DNA of 57,216 nt from assembly GCA_964396595.1 (NCBI GenBank), contig CAYNFR010000023.1:1-57216 (forward strand). Reading direction: 5' to 3'. Every line of letters begins with the position of its first letter. Position 1 is the first letter of the stretch. The position numbers were made by a program, and so were the translations under genes. Source of the DNA: CAYNFR01 sp964396595 (GTDB lineage Bacteria; Bacteroidota; Bacteroidia; Chitinophagales; Saprospiraceae). Under the pieces are notes generated by a model that saw only the letters and a program-made list of their open reading frames with translations, searched no databases and was not told the origin of the DNA. Shown here piece by piece: positions 33,890-42,511 of this stretch.

Positions 33890-33900
33890 AATGTAAAGAG

Positions 33901-35763
33901 ATGAAGAATATTTTCAAATACATCCCATACTTAGTGGTTTTACTGATTTTAAGTGGATGGGTACATGGACAAACGACACAAAAACCTGTATTGCATGGCA
34001 AGCATTGGATGGCTATTACGGGGAAGCCGCTGGCTGCTACGGCAGGCGCAATAGTGTTTCAACAAGGCGGCAATGCCATTGATGCCGGTTGTGCTATGCT
34101 GGCAGCAACTGCGACGATGTGGGATGTATTGAGCTGGGGCGGGGAGACACAGGCTTTAATATACAATCCGCACACTGGAGAAGTCATAGGGATTAATGCC
34201 TTGGGAGTTGCCCCGACAGGTGCGACAGTAGATTTTTTTAAGGCAAAGGAGATGAAGTATCCTCCACAATACGGACCATTGGCGGCGGTTACGCCGGGTA
34301 CGCCGGGAGGACTGATGACCATGCTGGCTGAATATGGCACGATGAGTTTAGCACAAGTACTGGCACCGGCCGTAAAATTGGCCGAAGGCTATCCCATAGA
34401 AGGGATGACTGCCGACAATATTGAGAGGAACAAAAATAGAATCAAAGAATGGCCTTACTCTGCGGAAGTGTTTCTCACACATCTGGGAGAAGATCGCGAG
34501 GCACCGCATGCAGGAGAGATATTTGTTCAGGAAGATTTGTTGGCTACTTTGAAGAAACTAATAGAGGCAGAGGCAATAGCATTAAGGGAGGGGAAAAACC
34601 GCAAGCAAGCCATTTTTGCAGCTTATGACCGCTTTTATAGAGGTGACATAGCAGAAGAATTCGTTCGTGGCACACAAGAGCAAGGAGGACTTATTACAAT
34701 GGAAGATCTTGAAAAATGGAAAGTCTATATCGAGAAGCCCGAGGTGACTAATTACAAAGGAATTGATGTTTATAAATTGACCTCTTGGGTGCAAAGTCCG
34801 GTGATGCTTCAGTCACTTAATATCCTCGAAGACATAAATATAAAATCGATGAGCTATAACTCTGCGCGTTACCTGCATACCCTTTACCAAGTTATGAACT
34901 TAAGTTTTGCAGATAGGGATTTCTATTATGGAGATCCGTATTTTCCTCCTGCTTCACCCATGAAAGGACTATTGTCTAAAGAGTATGCTCGTGATCGCGC
35001 AAAGTTGATTAACTGGGACAAGAATGATCCGGATGTGAAGCCGGGAGATCCTTATCCATACCAAGGCGGCGTTAATCCATTTATGCATTTTCTAGAGCAA
35101 TGGAATACATCAAGCAGCATGCTTCCGGCTGCCTTCAAGCCTTCTGAAGGGGGAGAGTGGCCTTTTGATGAGAGCTTTTATTCTGGCACTACTTCTGTCC
35201 AGGCAGCAGATACTTCGGGTTGGATAATTTCGATCACGCCTAGTGGTGGATGGATTCCAGCAGTAATAGCAGGGAAAACCGGCGTCGGTCTAAGCCAGCG
35301 GATGCAGAGTTTTGTTCTTGACGAGGCCGAGGGGCCATATAATGTAGTCGAACCCGGTAAACGACCGCGTGCTACCTTGACACCATCCTTTGCCATGAAA
35401 GACGGAAAACCTTTTCTTTCATTCGCTGTGCAAGGCGGCGATAGCCAAGACCAGAACTTACTTCAATTTTTTCTCAATATTGTCGAATTTGACATGAATG
35501 TTCAAGAAGCCGCAGAAGCAGCGAATATGAATAGTTTCCAGATGAAAGACTCTTTCGGAGGGCATGGAATTAAACCCGGCAATATGCTACTTCGCGATGA
35601 TACTCCGCCATGGACAATACAAGCACTCAAAAAAATGGGCTACAAAATCGAAACGACAGCTAGATCTTCAGGCCCTATCAACGCTATCTTTTTTGATCAT
35701 AAAAACAATGCATTTTGGGGCGGCAGTAGTAACCACGGCGAGGATTACGGCATAGGATGGTGA
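33901..35763 (+). CDS. Gamma-glutamyltransferase-family protein
   Basis: A 620-residue exported member of the Ntn-hydrolase GGT family; a signal peptide ends near VHGQ. The N-terminal large-chain part has VFQQGGNAIDAGCAMLAATA and TPGTPGGLMTML. The expected cleavage and nucleophile Thr is in the segment GTTSVQAADTSGW (about residue 430), followed by the small-chain part with SPSGG-like loop ITPSGGW and RPRATLTPSF. Classical members act on glutathione; this one differs in the substrate loop, so another gamma-glutamyl or amide substrate is possible. The start at 33901 is preferred over an upstream in-frame ATG that would spoil the signal. It is convergent with pdxJ, 22 bases apart. Confidence 0.85.
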   Translation: MKNIFKYIPYLVVLLILSGWVHGQTTQKPVLHGKHWMAITGKPLAATAGAIVFQQGGNAIDAGCAMLAATATMWDVLSWGGETQALIYNPHTGEVIGINALGVAPTGATVDFFKAKEMKYPPQYGPLAAVTPGTPGGLMTMLAEYGTMSLAQVLAPAVKLAEGYPIEGMTADNIERNKNRIKEWPYSAEVFLTHLGEDREAPHAGEIFVQEDLLATLKKLIEAEAIALREGKNRKQAIFAAYDRFYRGDIAEEFVRGTQEQGGLITMEDLEKWKVYIEKPEVTNYKGIDVYKLTSWVQSPVMLQSLNILEDINIKSMSYNSARYLHTLYQVMNLSFADRDFYYGDPYFPPASPMKGLLSKEYARDRAKLINWDKNDPDVKPGDPYPYQGGVNPFMHFLEQWNTSSSMLPAAFKPSEGGEWPFDESFYSGTTSVQAADTSGWIISITPSGGWIPAVIAGKTGVGLSQRMQSFVLDEAEGPYNVVEPGKRPRATLTPSFAMKDGKPFLSFAVQGGDSQDQNLLQFFLNIVEFDMNVQEAAEAANMNSFQMKDSFGGHGIKPGNMLLRDDTPPWTIQALKKMGYKIETTARSSGPINAIFFDHKNNAFWGGSSNHGEDYGIGW

Positions 35764-35785
35764 TATGAAGTGACGATGGAAAAAC

Positions 35786-36508
35786 CTAGTCGCCCAAGCA
35801 TCTGAGGTACATACCTATGGTGTTCTGAAGACCATAATATAAGGCATCACTGATCAAGGCATGACCTATAGAGACCTCGGCGAGATCATGAACAGAATGC
35901 CCATAAAAGCTGAGATTGTCAAGATTGAGATCATGACCTGCATTCAGACCTAGCCCCACTTTTTTGACGACTTCACTAGTGAGAACATGATCTTTAATGG
36001 CAGCATCCCGATCTGTATCGTATTGACGAGCGTAATGTCCGGTATATAGCTCAACTCTATCTGTTCCCGTTTCAACGGCAGCGTAGGCATGCTCTGGAAT
36101 AGGATTGAGAAAAATAGATACCCTTATGTCTTTAGCCTTGAGTCGGCTGATGACATCTTGGAGAAAATGCCTATGCTTCACTGTATCCCATCCTTGGTCT
36201 GAAGTAAGTGCATCAGGGGGGTCAGGTACTAAGGTGCATTGATGAGGGCAAGCTTCCTCTACCACTCTAAGGAAGACCTCACTCGGATACCCTTCAATAT
36301 TGAGTTCCGTCTTGACTACTTTTTTCAGATCAAGCACGTCAGTGTAGCGAGCATGTCGCTGATCCGGTCTGGGATGTATGGTTATACCTTGAGCGCCATA
36401 CGCTTCGCAATCTTGCGCGAATTTCACAAGGTCAGGATAGTTTTCCCCTCTGGAGTTCCGTATCAAAGCAACTTTGTTAAGATTTACACTGAGTTTAGTC
36501 TGAATCAT
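35786..36508 (-). CDS. pdxJ: Pyridoxine 5'-phosphate synthase
   Basis: PdxJ condenses 1-deoxyxylulose 5-phosphate with 3-amino-2-oxopropyl phosphate in vitamin B6 synthesis. Family marks: LSVNLNKVALIRNSRG at the start, GITIHPRPDQRH with the active-site His and Arg, CTLVPD (the conserved Glu of the family is in GYPSEVFLRV), VELYTGHYA and GLNAGHDLNL. The length of 240 is normal. It is a single gene on the minus strand, with a long empty region upstream. Confidence 0.95.
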   Translation of the reverse strand: MIQTKLSVNLNKVALIRNSRGENYPDLVKFAQDCEAYGAQGITIHPRPDQRHARYTDVLDLKKVVKTELNIEGYPSEVFLRVVEEACPHQCTLVPDPPDALTSDQGWDTVKHRHFLQDVISRLKAKDIRVSIFLNPIPEHAYAAVETGTDRVELYTGHYARQYDTDRDAAIKDHVLTSEVVKKVGLGLNAGHDLNLDNLSFYGHSVHDLAEVSIGHALISDALYYGLQNTIGMYLRCLGD

Positions 36509-37147
36509 TGTATCTAATTATTGGCCGAAATTATTGATATTTTATTCTCCTTGCTGACGCAAATGTTTATTCAATTATTCGTCCAGGGGACTAGCCTTTA
36601 TTAAATACGCAAGTTTCGGATGTCAAAAAAGAGAAAAACAAAGAACTGGAAATTTAGCCTATTTGATTATTAGTATTTTAACGTGTGAATAAAAACACCT
36701 CACCCGTGTCGAAGGATACTATAATTATCGAGAATCTAGATCAAAAGATTTTAGAAAGTCTTTTATGAAGACATTATGAAGCTCTCAGATGCCTAAAGTG
36801 AACACGTAAATCATCTAATCTTTAGTCTCATCAACAACGCGCAAGCATTAGCTGCAATGCGGGACTCTAATCATAAATTGACTGCAGAGAGTTGCGTTAA
36901 CTATTTCCAAGCCACAATAGACATATTATGATTTTGTCTCAATTAATTTGTCTTTATTAATAACCAAAATATGGTAGATTTATGATAAAAAATGAACTAC
37001 AAGTTCATTTTTTATATTTTTTCTATTTACGAGCTGCGCAATGTTCAACCAGAACGTTAAGTTTATGTCTCGTTGCACTTATTCAAACATTCTAGGAATG
37101 GTCAGCGGTACATTTTATTTGTTAATGATCAACTAAATAGAAGCTTT
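36509..37147. other. Long intergenic region before the first susC gene
   Basis: About 640 bases contain no supported gene on either strand. The only clear structure is a perfect 12-base hairpin at 36987-37013. An in-frame ATG at 37073 extends the susC frame but would place a polar stretch before the signal peptide. The region probably holds promoters of pdxJ (reading left) and susC (reading right). Confidence 0.5.
36987..37013 (+). terminator. Terminator-like hairpin in the susC leader
   Basis: AAAAAATGAACT and AGTTCATTTTTT pair perfectly round the loop ACA, and ATATTTTTTC follows. No plus-strand gene lies upstream before 36987, so it must end a small RNA or act in the susC leader, 134 bases before the ATG. 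Confidence 0.6.
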
Positions 37148-40147
37148 ATGAGAAAGATCTTTACGCTTGCGTTGATGTTTTTTATCGCGTTTCAAGCGAT
37201 AGAAGCGCAACGCATGGTCACGGGTACAGTCACCGATGAATCTGGCGGGCCCTTGTTAGGAGCGAATGTACTAGCACAAGGATCCATTTCCGGTACGATC
37301 ACAGATATTGAAGGGATCTTTGAGCTAATGGTACCCGATGGCATCAATACCCTCATTATTAGTTTTACCGGTTTTCAGTCACAAGAGGTGGATATATCGG
37401 CCACTACGGTAGTGACCGTAACACTCGCAGAAGGTCAAATAATCGATGAGATAATTGTGACAGGTTATACATCAGCTCAGAGGAGCAAAATAACCTCGTC
37501 TATTTCTTCAGTCAGTGGAAAGAGTATTGAAAATCTGCCGGTAACAGATGTTAATCAAGCATTACAAGGTAGAGCACCGGGAGTATTCACAACTGCAAAT
37601 TCCGGACAACCCGGTGCACAGCAACAGGTGCGCATACGGGGTACAGGTTCTATTACCGCAGGTCGTAACCCGCTTTATGTGATTGACGGAATAATTATCG
37701 AAGGTGGAGATAGGTCTGTAAATGGTGCAGCTGCTAACGCCCCAGATATTCTTGCTTCTATCAATCCGAATGATATTGAGAGTATCAATATACTGAAGGA
37801 TGCTGCGGCTACATCGCTTTATGGTGCTCGCGGTGCTAATGGGGTCGTAGTTATCAATACGAAGAGAGGTCGTGATGGGAAGACGGAGTTGTCCCTTCGA
37901 ACACAATATGGTATCACTTCTCCTAATTTTGGTAAATTCCAAATGATGAGCCCTCAAGAAGTGTGGGATTATGAACGTCTTATGCTCGCTAATAGTGGAT
38001 TCCCTCAAGCAGTAATTGAATCACAGCGTCCAAGGACAATGCTCGACAATACAACTGACTGGGTAGAAGAAGCCTTCCGTAATGGGGTAACCTCTAACGT
38101 CGAATTGCAAGCACAAGGTGGCTCGAATAAAACGCAGTTTTTCTTATCAGGTGGATACTTTAACCAAGAGGGAACCTTGATGGAGTCGGATTTTGATCGA
38201 ACTTCTCTTCGATCAAATATCACTCATAAGGCAACAGATAAGTTGAGCATAAACTTAAATTTTAATAGTAGCTATAGCAAGCAGACGAACGCGGTCAATG
38301 GAAACCGATTTTCTTCTCCTTTACTCGGAGCATTTGTCAATACACCACTTCAAGGTAAAATAAATCCTGAAACGGACGAGCTTTTTAGAGGGGATGAACC
38401 GGGATGGACTGCCTTTCTTCCAGATAATTTCTTGTATTCGACACCGATTAATTATGTAAATCTGAATACACTCAGGATATTGTCTAAGCTTGAAATGTCC
38501 TACAACATTCTAGATAACTTGAGATTTACACAAAATGGGGCTGTTGACTTCATTAATATTGATGAAAAATTATGGCAAGATCCTACGACTAATGACGGAC
38601 GTAATCAGAATGGTTTTCTCAACAATGCCTTTACCAATGCGCGTACATTAACCACACAGTCAATGCTGACTTACTTCAAAGATATTGGAGAGGATCACAG
38701 TGTTAACTTATTGGGAGTTTATGAATATCAACGCTATGATGAAAATGCATTCAGTGCTTCGGGTATAGGATTCGCATCGGGTAAACTACAGACACTTAAC
38801 AGCTCTGCAGAACCACAAGGTGTTGCCGGTGCTGAGACTTTGTATTCTTTTCAAGGTCTTCTTGGACAAGTGAGCTACGGATTTAAGAATCGATATAACC
38901 TTTCTGCTTCTTTTAGAAGAGATGGTTCTTCAAGATTTGGAGCAAACAACCGCTGGGCAAACTTTTGGTCGGTAGGCGCTTCATGGGATGTAGCTCAGGA
39001 GTCTTTTCTGTCTTCAATCAAACAGATCCAAACTATGCGTCTACGCGCTAGTTATGGTACTACAGGTAATGCGGCGATTGGGAATTTCTCCTCATTGGAG
39101 CTATACACCTTCGGAAATCCTTATCTAGGCGAGCCGGGAAGCAGACCTCAGCAAATTTCAAATCCGGATCTGACATGGGAAAAAACAACCAATCTAAATG
39201 TGGGTCTTGATTTCACATTGTTCAGGGGCGGTAGAGTAGGTGGTACGGTAGAGTGGTATCGTAGAAAATCTACAGACCTATTACTTAATGTACCTGTCTC
39301 CTCTACCAGCGGTTTTACAACAGCCCTTCGTAACGTTGGAAGTATGCAAAATCAGGGTGTCGAGTTAACCTTGAACCTTGTACCTGTTCAAACTAGAAGT
39401 GGTTTCAGATGGTCTTCTGACTTTAATATTTCCTTTAATAGGAATAAGATATTGAGCTTACCGGATGGAGAAGATATTTTGAATGGTTCTCAAGTATTCA
39501 GAGAAGGATTTCCCGTAAGGTCATTCTACATGGAGAGTTGGGCAGGTGTCAATCCTGCCAATGGCACACCTCTATGGCATGTAGCTGATGATGATGGTAA
39601 TATTTCCGGCGTGACCGGTTTATATCGTAATGCCGGAAGATTTATAAATGGCAATGCTGAACCTGATTTCATTGCCGGATGGACCAATACATTTTCTTTC
39701 AAAGGTATTAGCCTTTCTGCTTTCTTTTATACAGTTCAAGGCAATGAGATATATAATAACTCACGTCAGTTTATCGAAAGTGATGGCCAACGATATGGCT
39801 GGAGTCATCTGGCTTCTGCGCTTGATCACTGGAAAGCTCCGGGCGATATTTCATCGAGACCTCAACCTCGTGTGGGAGGTAATAATGCGGCGAATAATCG
39901 CTCTACCAGGTTTCTGGAAGACGCATCTTTTATCAGATTACGCAATATTCAGGCGGGCTATGTGATACCACAAGGAGTCATTGACAAGATGAAAATAGGC
40001 GGTATCAGAGTATATGTACAAGGTCAGAATCTTTGGACTCGTACAAATTACAGCGGGTTTGATCCTGAAGCAGATGAGAATGGAACAGAGTTTTTCCGCT
40101 ATCCTGTCGGTAAGTCACTTACCTTCGGAATAGATGTTACTTTTTAA
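37148..40147 (+). CDS. SusC/RagA TonB-linked outer-membrane transporter
   Basis: A 999-residue TonB-dependent outer-membrane receptor. After the signal peptide (to IEAQ) comes a CarboxypepD-regulatory-like domain (MVTGTVTDESGGPLLGANV), then the plug with the SusC signature EIIVTGYTSAQRSKI, VYVIDG-type LYVIDGIII and SLYGARGANGVVVINTKRG. The rest is the 22-strand barrel, ending in LTFGIDVTF with the usual final Phe. It imports a ligand captured by the SusD partner just downstream. The start at 37148 was chosen for its signal peptide. The ligand is unknown; no glycan enzyme is next to it. Confidence 0.95.
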   Translation: MRKIFTLALMFFIAFQAIEAQRMVTGTVTDESGGPLLGANVLAQGSISGTITDIEGIFELMVPDGINTLIISFTGFQSQEVDISATTVVTVTLAEGQIIDEIIVTGYTSAQRSKITSSISSVSGKSIENLPVTDVNQALQGRAPGVFTTANSGQPGAQQQVRIRGTGSITAGRNPLYVIDGIIIEGGDRSVNGAAANAPDILASINPNDIESINILKDAAATSLYGARGANGVVVINTKRGRDGKTELSLRTQYGITSPNFGKFQMMSPQEVWDYERLMLANSGFPQAVIESQRPRTMLDNTTDWVEEAFRNGVTSNVELQAQGGSNKTQFFLSGGYFNQEGTLMESDFDRTSLRSNITHKATDKLSINLNFNSSYSKQTNAVNGNRFSSPLLGAFVNTPLQGKINPETDELFRGDEPGWTAFLPDNFLYSTPINYVNLNTLRILSKLEMSYNILDNLRFTQNGAVDFINIDEKLWQDPTTNDGRNQNGFLNNAFTNARTLTTQSMLTYFKDIGEDHSVNLLGVYEYQRYDENAFSASGIGFASGKLQTLNSSAEPQGVAGAETLYSFQGLLGQVSYGFKNRYNLSASFRRDGSSRFGANNRWANFWSVGASWDVAQESFLSSIKQIQTMRLRASYGTTGNAAIGNFSSLELYTFGNPYLGEPGSRPQQISNPDLTWEKTTNLNVGLDFTLFRGGRVGGTVEWYRRKSTDLLLNVPVSSTSGFTTALRNVGSMQNQGVELTLNLVPVQTRSGFRWSSDFNISFNRNKILSLPDGEDILNGSQVFREGFPVRSFYMESWAGVNPANGTPLWHVADDDGNISGVTGLYRNAGRFINGNAEPDFIAGWTNTFSFKGISLSAFFYTVQGNEIYNNSRQFIESDGQRYGWSHLASALDHWKAPGDISSRPQPRVGGNNAANNRSTRFLEDASFIRLRNIQAGYVIPQGVIDKMKIGGIRVYVQGQNLWTRTNYSGFDPEADENGTEFFRYPVGKSLTFGIDVTF

Positions 40148-40159
40148 GCAACGATCAAA

Positions 40160-41548
40160 ATGCAATTAAGAATGAAAACATTAAAAATATTTATCTACGC
40201 AATGATTCTGTTGATCTGTGTCTCATGTGAAGAGGCACTTGATCTTAACCCTGCCCAATCCTTATCTACAGCTGAGGCACTTGTCGATATTGACGGTATG
40301 AGGACAGCTCTGTATGGTGCATACGATGGATTACAATCAGTTAATTACTATGGACGCAACTATCTTGTCATACCTGAAATTCAAGCCAATTTGGTATATC
40401 TCTCTATTAACAATTCCAACAGATTTGTAAATAACTATATCTATCAGTGGAATTCGGCTGAGGGCACTTTTACCAGTTTTTGGAATTTGGCGTATGCGGT
40501 TATCCTCAGAGTCAATAATGTTATTAATAATATCGACGATCTAGTGGGCGATGCCGCTGTAAAAAATGATATAAAGGCACAAGCATTGACTATTAGAGCC
40601 TTGGCACATTTTGACCTCGTAAGACTATTCGCTAAGCAGCCTACCAATGGAAACCCTGCATCGGATCTTGGCGTGCCGATCATGCTCGAAGCAGCTATAT
40701 CCGAACCAGCGCGAAATACAGTTGCAGAAGTTTATGCGCAAGTTTTATCTGATCTCAATGCTGCTAGAAACTTACTTCCTGATAAAAGACTAGATAGATT
40801 TTCTAAAGATGCGGTAGATGCACTGCTAGCACGTGTGAATCTCTATAGTGGTAACTGGGCGGCAGCTGAGTCTGCTGCCAATGCAGTCATTTCTTCCGGT
40901 CGCTATACCCTTGCTAGGAATGTAATTGAAATGTTTGAAGCACCCGGATCTTCAGAAGAGATATTTACACTTCGCGTGTTGGCGTCCGAGACTAATGGGG
41001 CTGACAATATGGGAGGTATATACAACCCTGATGTCTATGGTGATATACGTGTAGCTTCAGATCTGATTGAAAAATACGAAGCTGATGACACTAGATTGAG
41101 TCATCTCTATATTCATACAAATAATCAAATATATCAGTCGAAATACCTAAGCCAGGATGGAATCGCAGGCTTGCATAGTCCGAAAATCCTGCGACTGGCA
41201 GAAGTGTTATTAATAAGAGCAGAGGCAAGATTCAGACAAGGAAATACCGCGGGCGCTTTAAATGATATTAATGATTTACGGGCTTCCAGGAGTGCTTCCA
41301 TGCTCGAAAGCTTAAGCTTTAGTACTATTCTTGACGAACGTCATCGAGAGCTAGCATTCGAAGGTCATGCGTGGTTTGATTACATACGCAACGGCATAGA
41401 CATTGTCCGTAAGCAGTGCAATACCGGAATAGAACTAGCTCTAGGCAATTGTTCGCTAAGCGCCAATGACGTATTAACGGTCATGCCTATTCCGCGCCGA
41501 GAAATGGATGTAAACCAGAATATGGTTCAGAATCCAGGCTATAATTAA
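40160..41548 (+). CDS. SusD/RagB surface lipoprotein
   Basis: A 462-residue partner of the upstream SusC, separated by 12 bases. The lipobox VSCEE puts it on the cell surface. TPR-like helices follow: WNLAYAVILRVNNVINNI, AQALTIRALAHFDLVRLFA, and late EVLLIRAEARFRQGN and ERHRELAFEGHAWFDYIRNG, a typical SusD end. SusD proteins form the lid over the SusC barrel and bind the ligand. A second ATG lies four codons inside (40172) and makes an equally good signal peptide. Confidence 0.95.
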   Translation: MQLRMKTLKIFIYAMILLICVSCEEALDLNPAQSLSTAEALVDIDGMRTALYGAYDGLQSVNYYGRNYLVIPEIQANLVYLSINNSNRFVNNYIYQWNSAEGTFTSFWNLAYAVILRVNNVINNIDDLVGDAAVKNDIKAQALTIRALAHFDLVRLFAKQPTNGNPASDLGVPIMLEAAISEPARNTVAEVYAQVLSDLNAARNLLPDKRLDRFSKDAVDALLARVNLYSGNWAAAESAANAVISSGRYTLARNVIEMFEAPGSSEEIFTLRVLASETNGADNMGGIYNPDVYGDIRVASDLIEKYEADDTRLSHLYIHTNNQIYQSKYLSQDGIAGLHSPKILRLAEVLLIRAEARFRQGNTAGALNDINDLRASRSASMLESLSFSTILDERHRELAFEGHAWFDYIRNGIDIVRKQCNTGIELALGNCSLSANDVLTVMPIPRREMDVNQNMVQNPGYN

Positions 41549-41571
41549 TCGACTATCAAAAATAGAAGACA

Positions 41572-42390
41572 ATGAATACGATAAAATATTTTCTACTTGG
41601 CTTACTTGCCCTTTCAATCTTGGTGTCATGTAACGATGAGATACCATTGACTATACAAGATGAATTTCTGGGAATTGATGCTTCTAGTACACAGAAGCTA
41701 TATTTGCGACAAGGCTTAAATCAACCCGTTCCGGCAGAAATGAGAGCTATGTTAATTGCCCCTCAACGATCAACACCTACGAATGTAAGTTTCGAAATAT
41801 TGCCGACGAGTTCTGCTATTCTCAATCTCCATTATCGCGTTACAGGTAATACGACTCAGATACCTGCTAATGCCAGCTTTGGAGAATTACCCATTCAGAT
41901 TTTTCCGGATAATATTGAGCCCGGCGAAATGTTGACGCTAGCGGTAAGAATAACCGGCGGCGATCTTGCTGTGGCAAATGAATTTTCGACAGTGACCTTC
42001 CGTATTCAAGTATTATGTCCTAATACCATACCTCTTGATAGAACATGGACAGTGACGATTGTCGAAGGGGCTTTCGGTGCAACAGGTGTGTCGCGTAACG
42101 ATGTGACCATAAGAGATGCAGGTGACGGCACATTCTTGGTTTCAGATATTACGGCCGGCGTACTTCCATTGCTGGGATGTTGTGATCGTGACGAGGATGC
42201 TTATATCAGAAATATTTGTGATGTCATCACGATAGATAGACGTGGCGCAAAGGCTTCATTCAACTATAGAACAGATGCTGATGAAGGCTATGGCCCCGGA
42301 TCGTGGGATGCCAGTACACGGACGCTTACACTTCCATGGTGGGAACCAGCCAATGGATTTGGGGCTGTAGTGGTATTTAGACCAAATTAA
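41572..42390 (+). CDS. Lipoprotein of the first SusC/D operon
   Basis: A 272-residue lipoprotein (lipobox LVSCND) with two parts. The first 140 residues look like an Ig-like beta domain. The last 120 start with a Cys-Pro pair (CPNTIPLDRTW) and show DVTIRDAGDGTFLVSDIT, a Cys-rich loop GCCDRDED and a final WDASTRTLTLPWWE. The third lipoprotein of the second operon has a comparable end. Such proteins are usually extra surface ligand-binders of Sus-like systems. Its ligand is unknown; I do not assign a Pfam name. A terminator follows 61 bases downstream. Confidence 0.75.
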   Translation: MNTIKYFLLGLLALSILVSCNDEIPLTIQDEFLGIDASSTQKLYLRQGLNQPVPAEMRAMLIAPQRSTPTNVSFEILPTSSAILNLHYRVTGNTTQIPANASFGELPIQIFPDNIEPGEMLTLAVRITGGDLAVANEFSTVTFRIQVLCPNTIPLDRTWTVTIVEGAFGATGVSRNDVTIRDAGDGTFLVSDITAGVLPLLGCCDRDEDAYIRNICDVITIDRRGAKASFNYRTDADEGYGPGSWDASTRTLTLPWWEPANGFGAVVVFRPN

Positions 42391-42450
42391 TTTTATTAAC
42401 AGATATTACTAGATCTGCGCAATTACATTGTGCGAATTATCATACATTTG

Positions 42451-42484
42451 AAAAGGATGTCTTCAACAAAGGACATCCTTTTTT
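42451..42484 (+). terminator. Intrinsic terminator of the first SusC/D operon
   Basis: AAAAGGATGTC and GACATCCTTTT pair perfectly over 11 bases with a ten-base loop, and more T follow. It separates the operon from the subtilisin gene, whose own TACTTTG -7-like element begins in the T run. Confidence 0.88.
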
Positions 42485-42511
42485 ACTTTGTATCTTGATA
42501 ACTGTCTATGT

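Noticed and set aside
37073..37147. An earlier start for the first susC gene
   Set aside because: The extra 25 residues are polar and would bury the signal peptide that begins at 37148.
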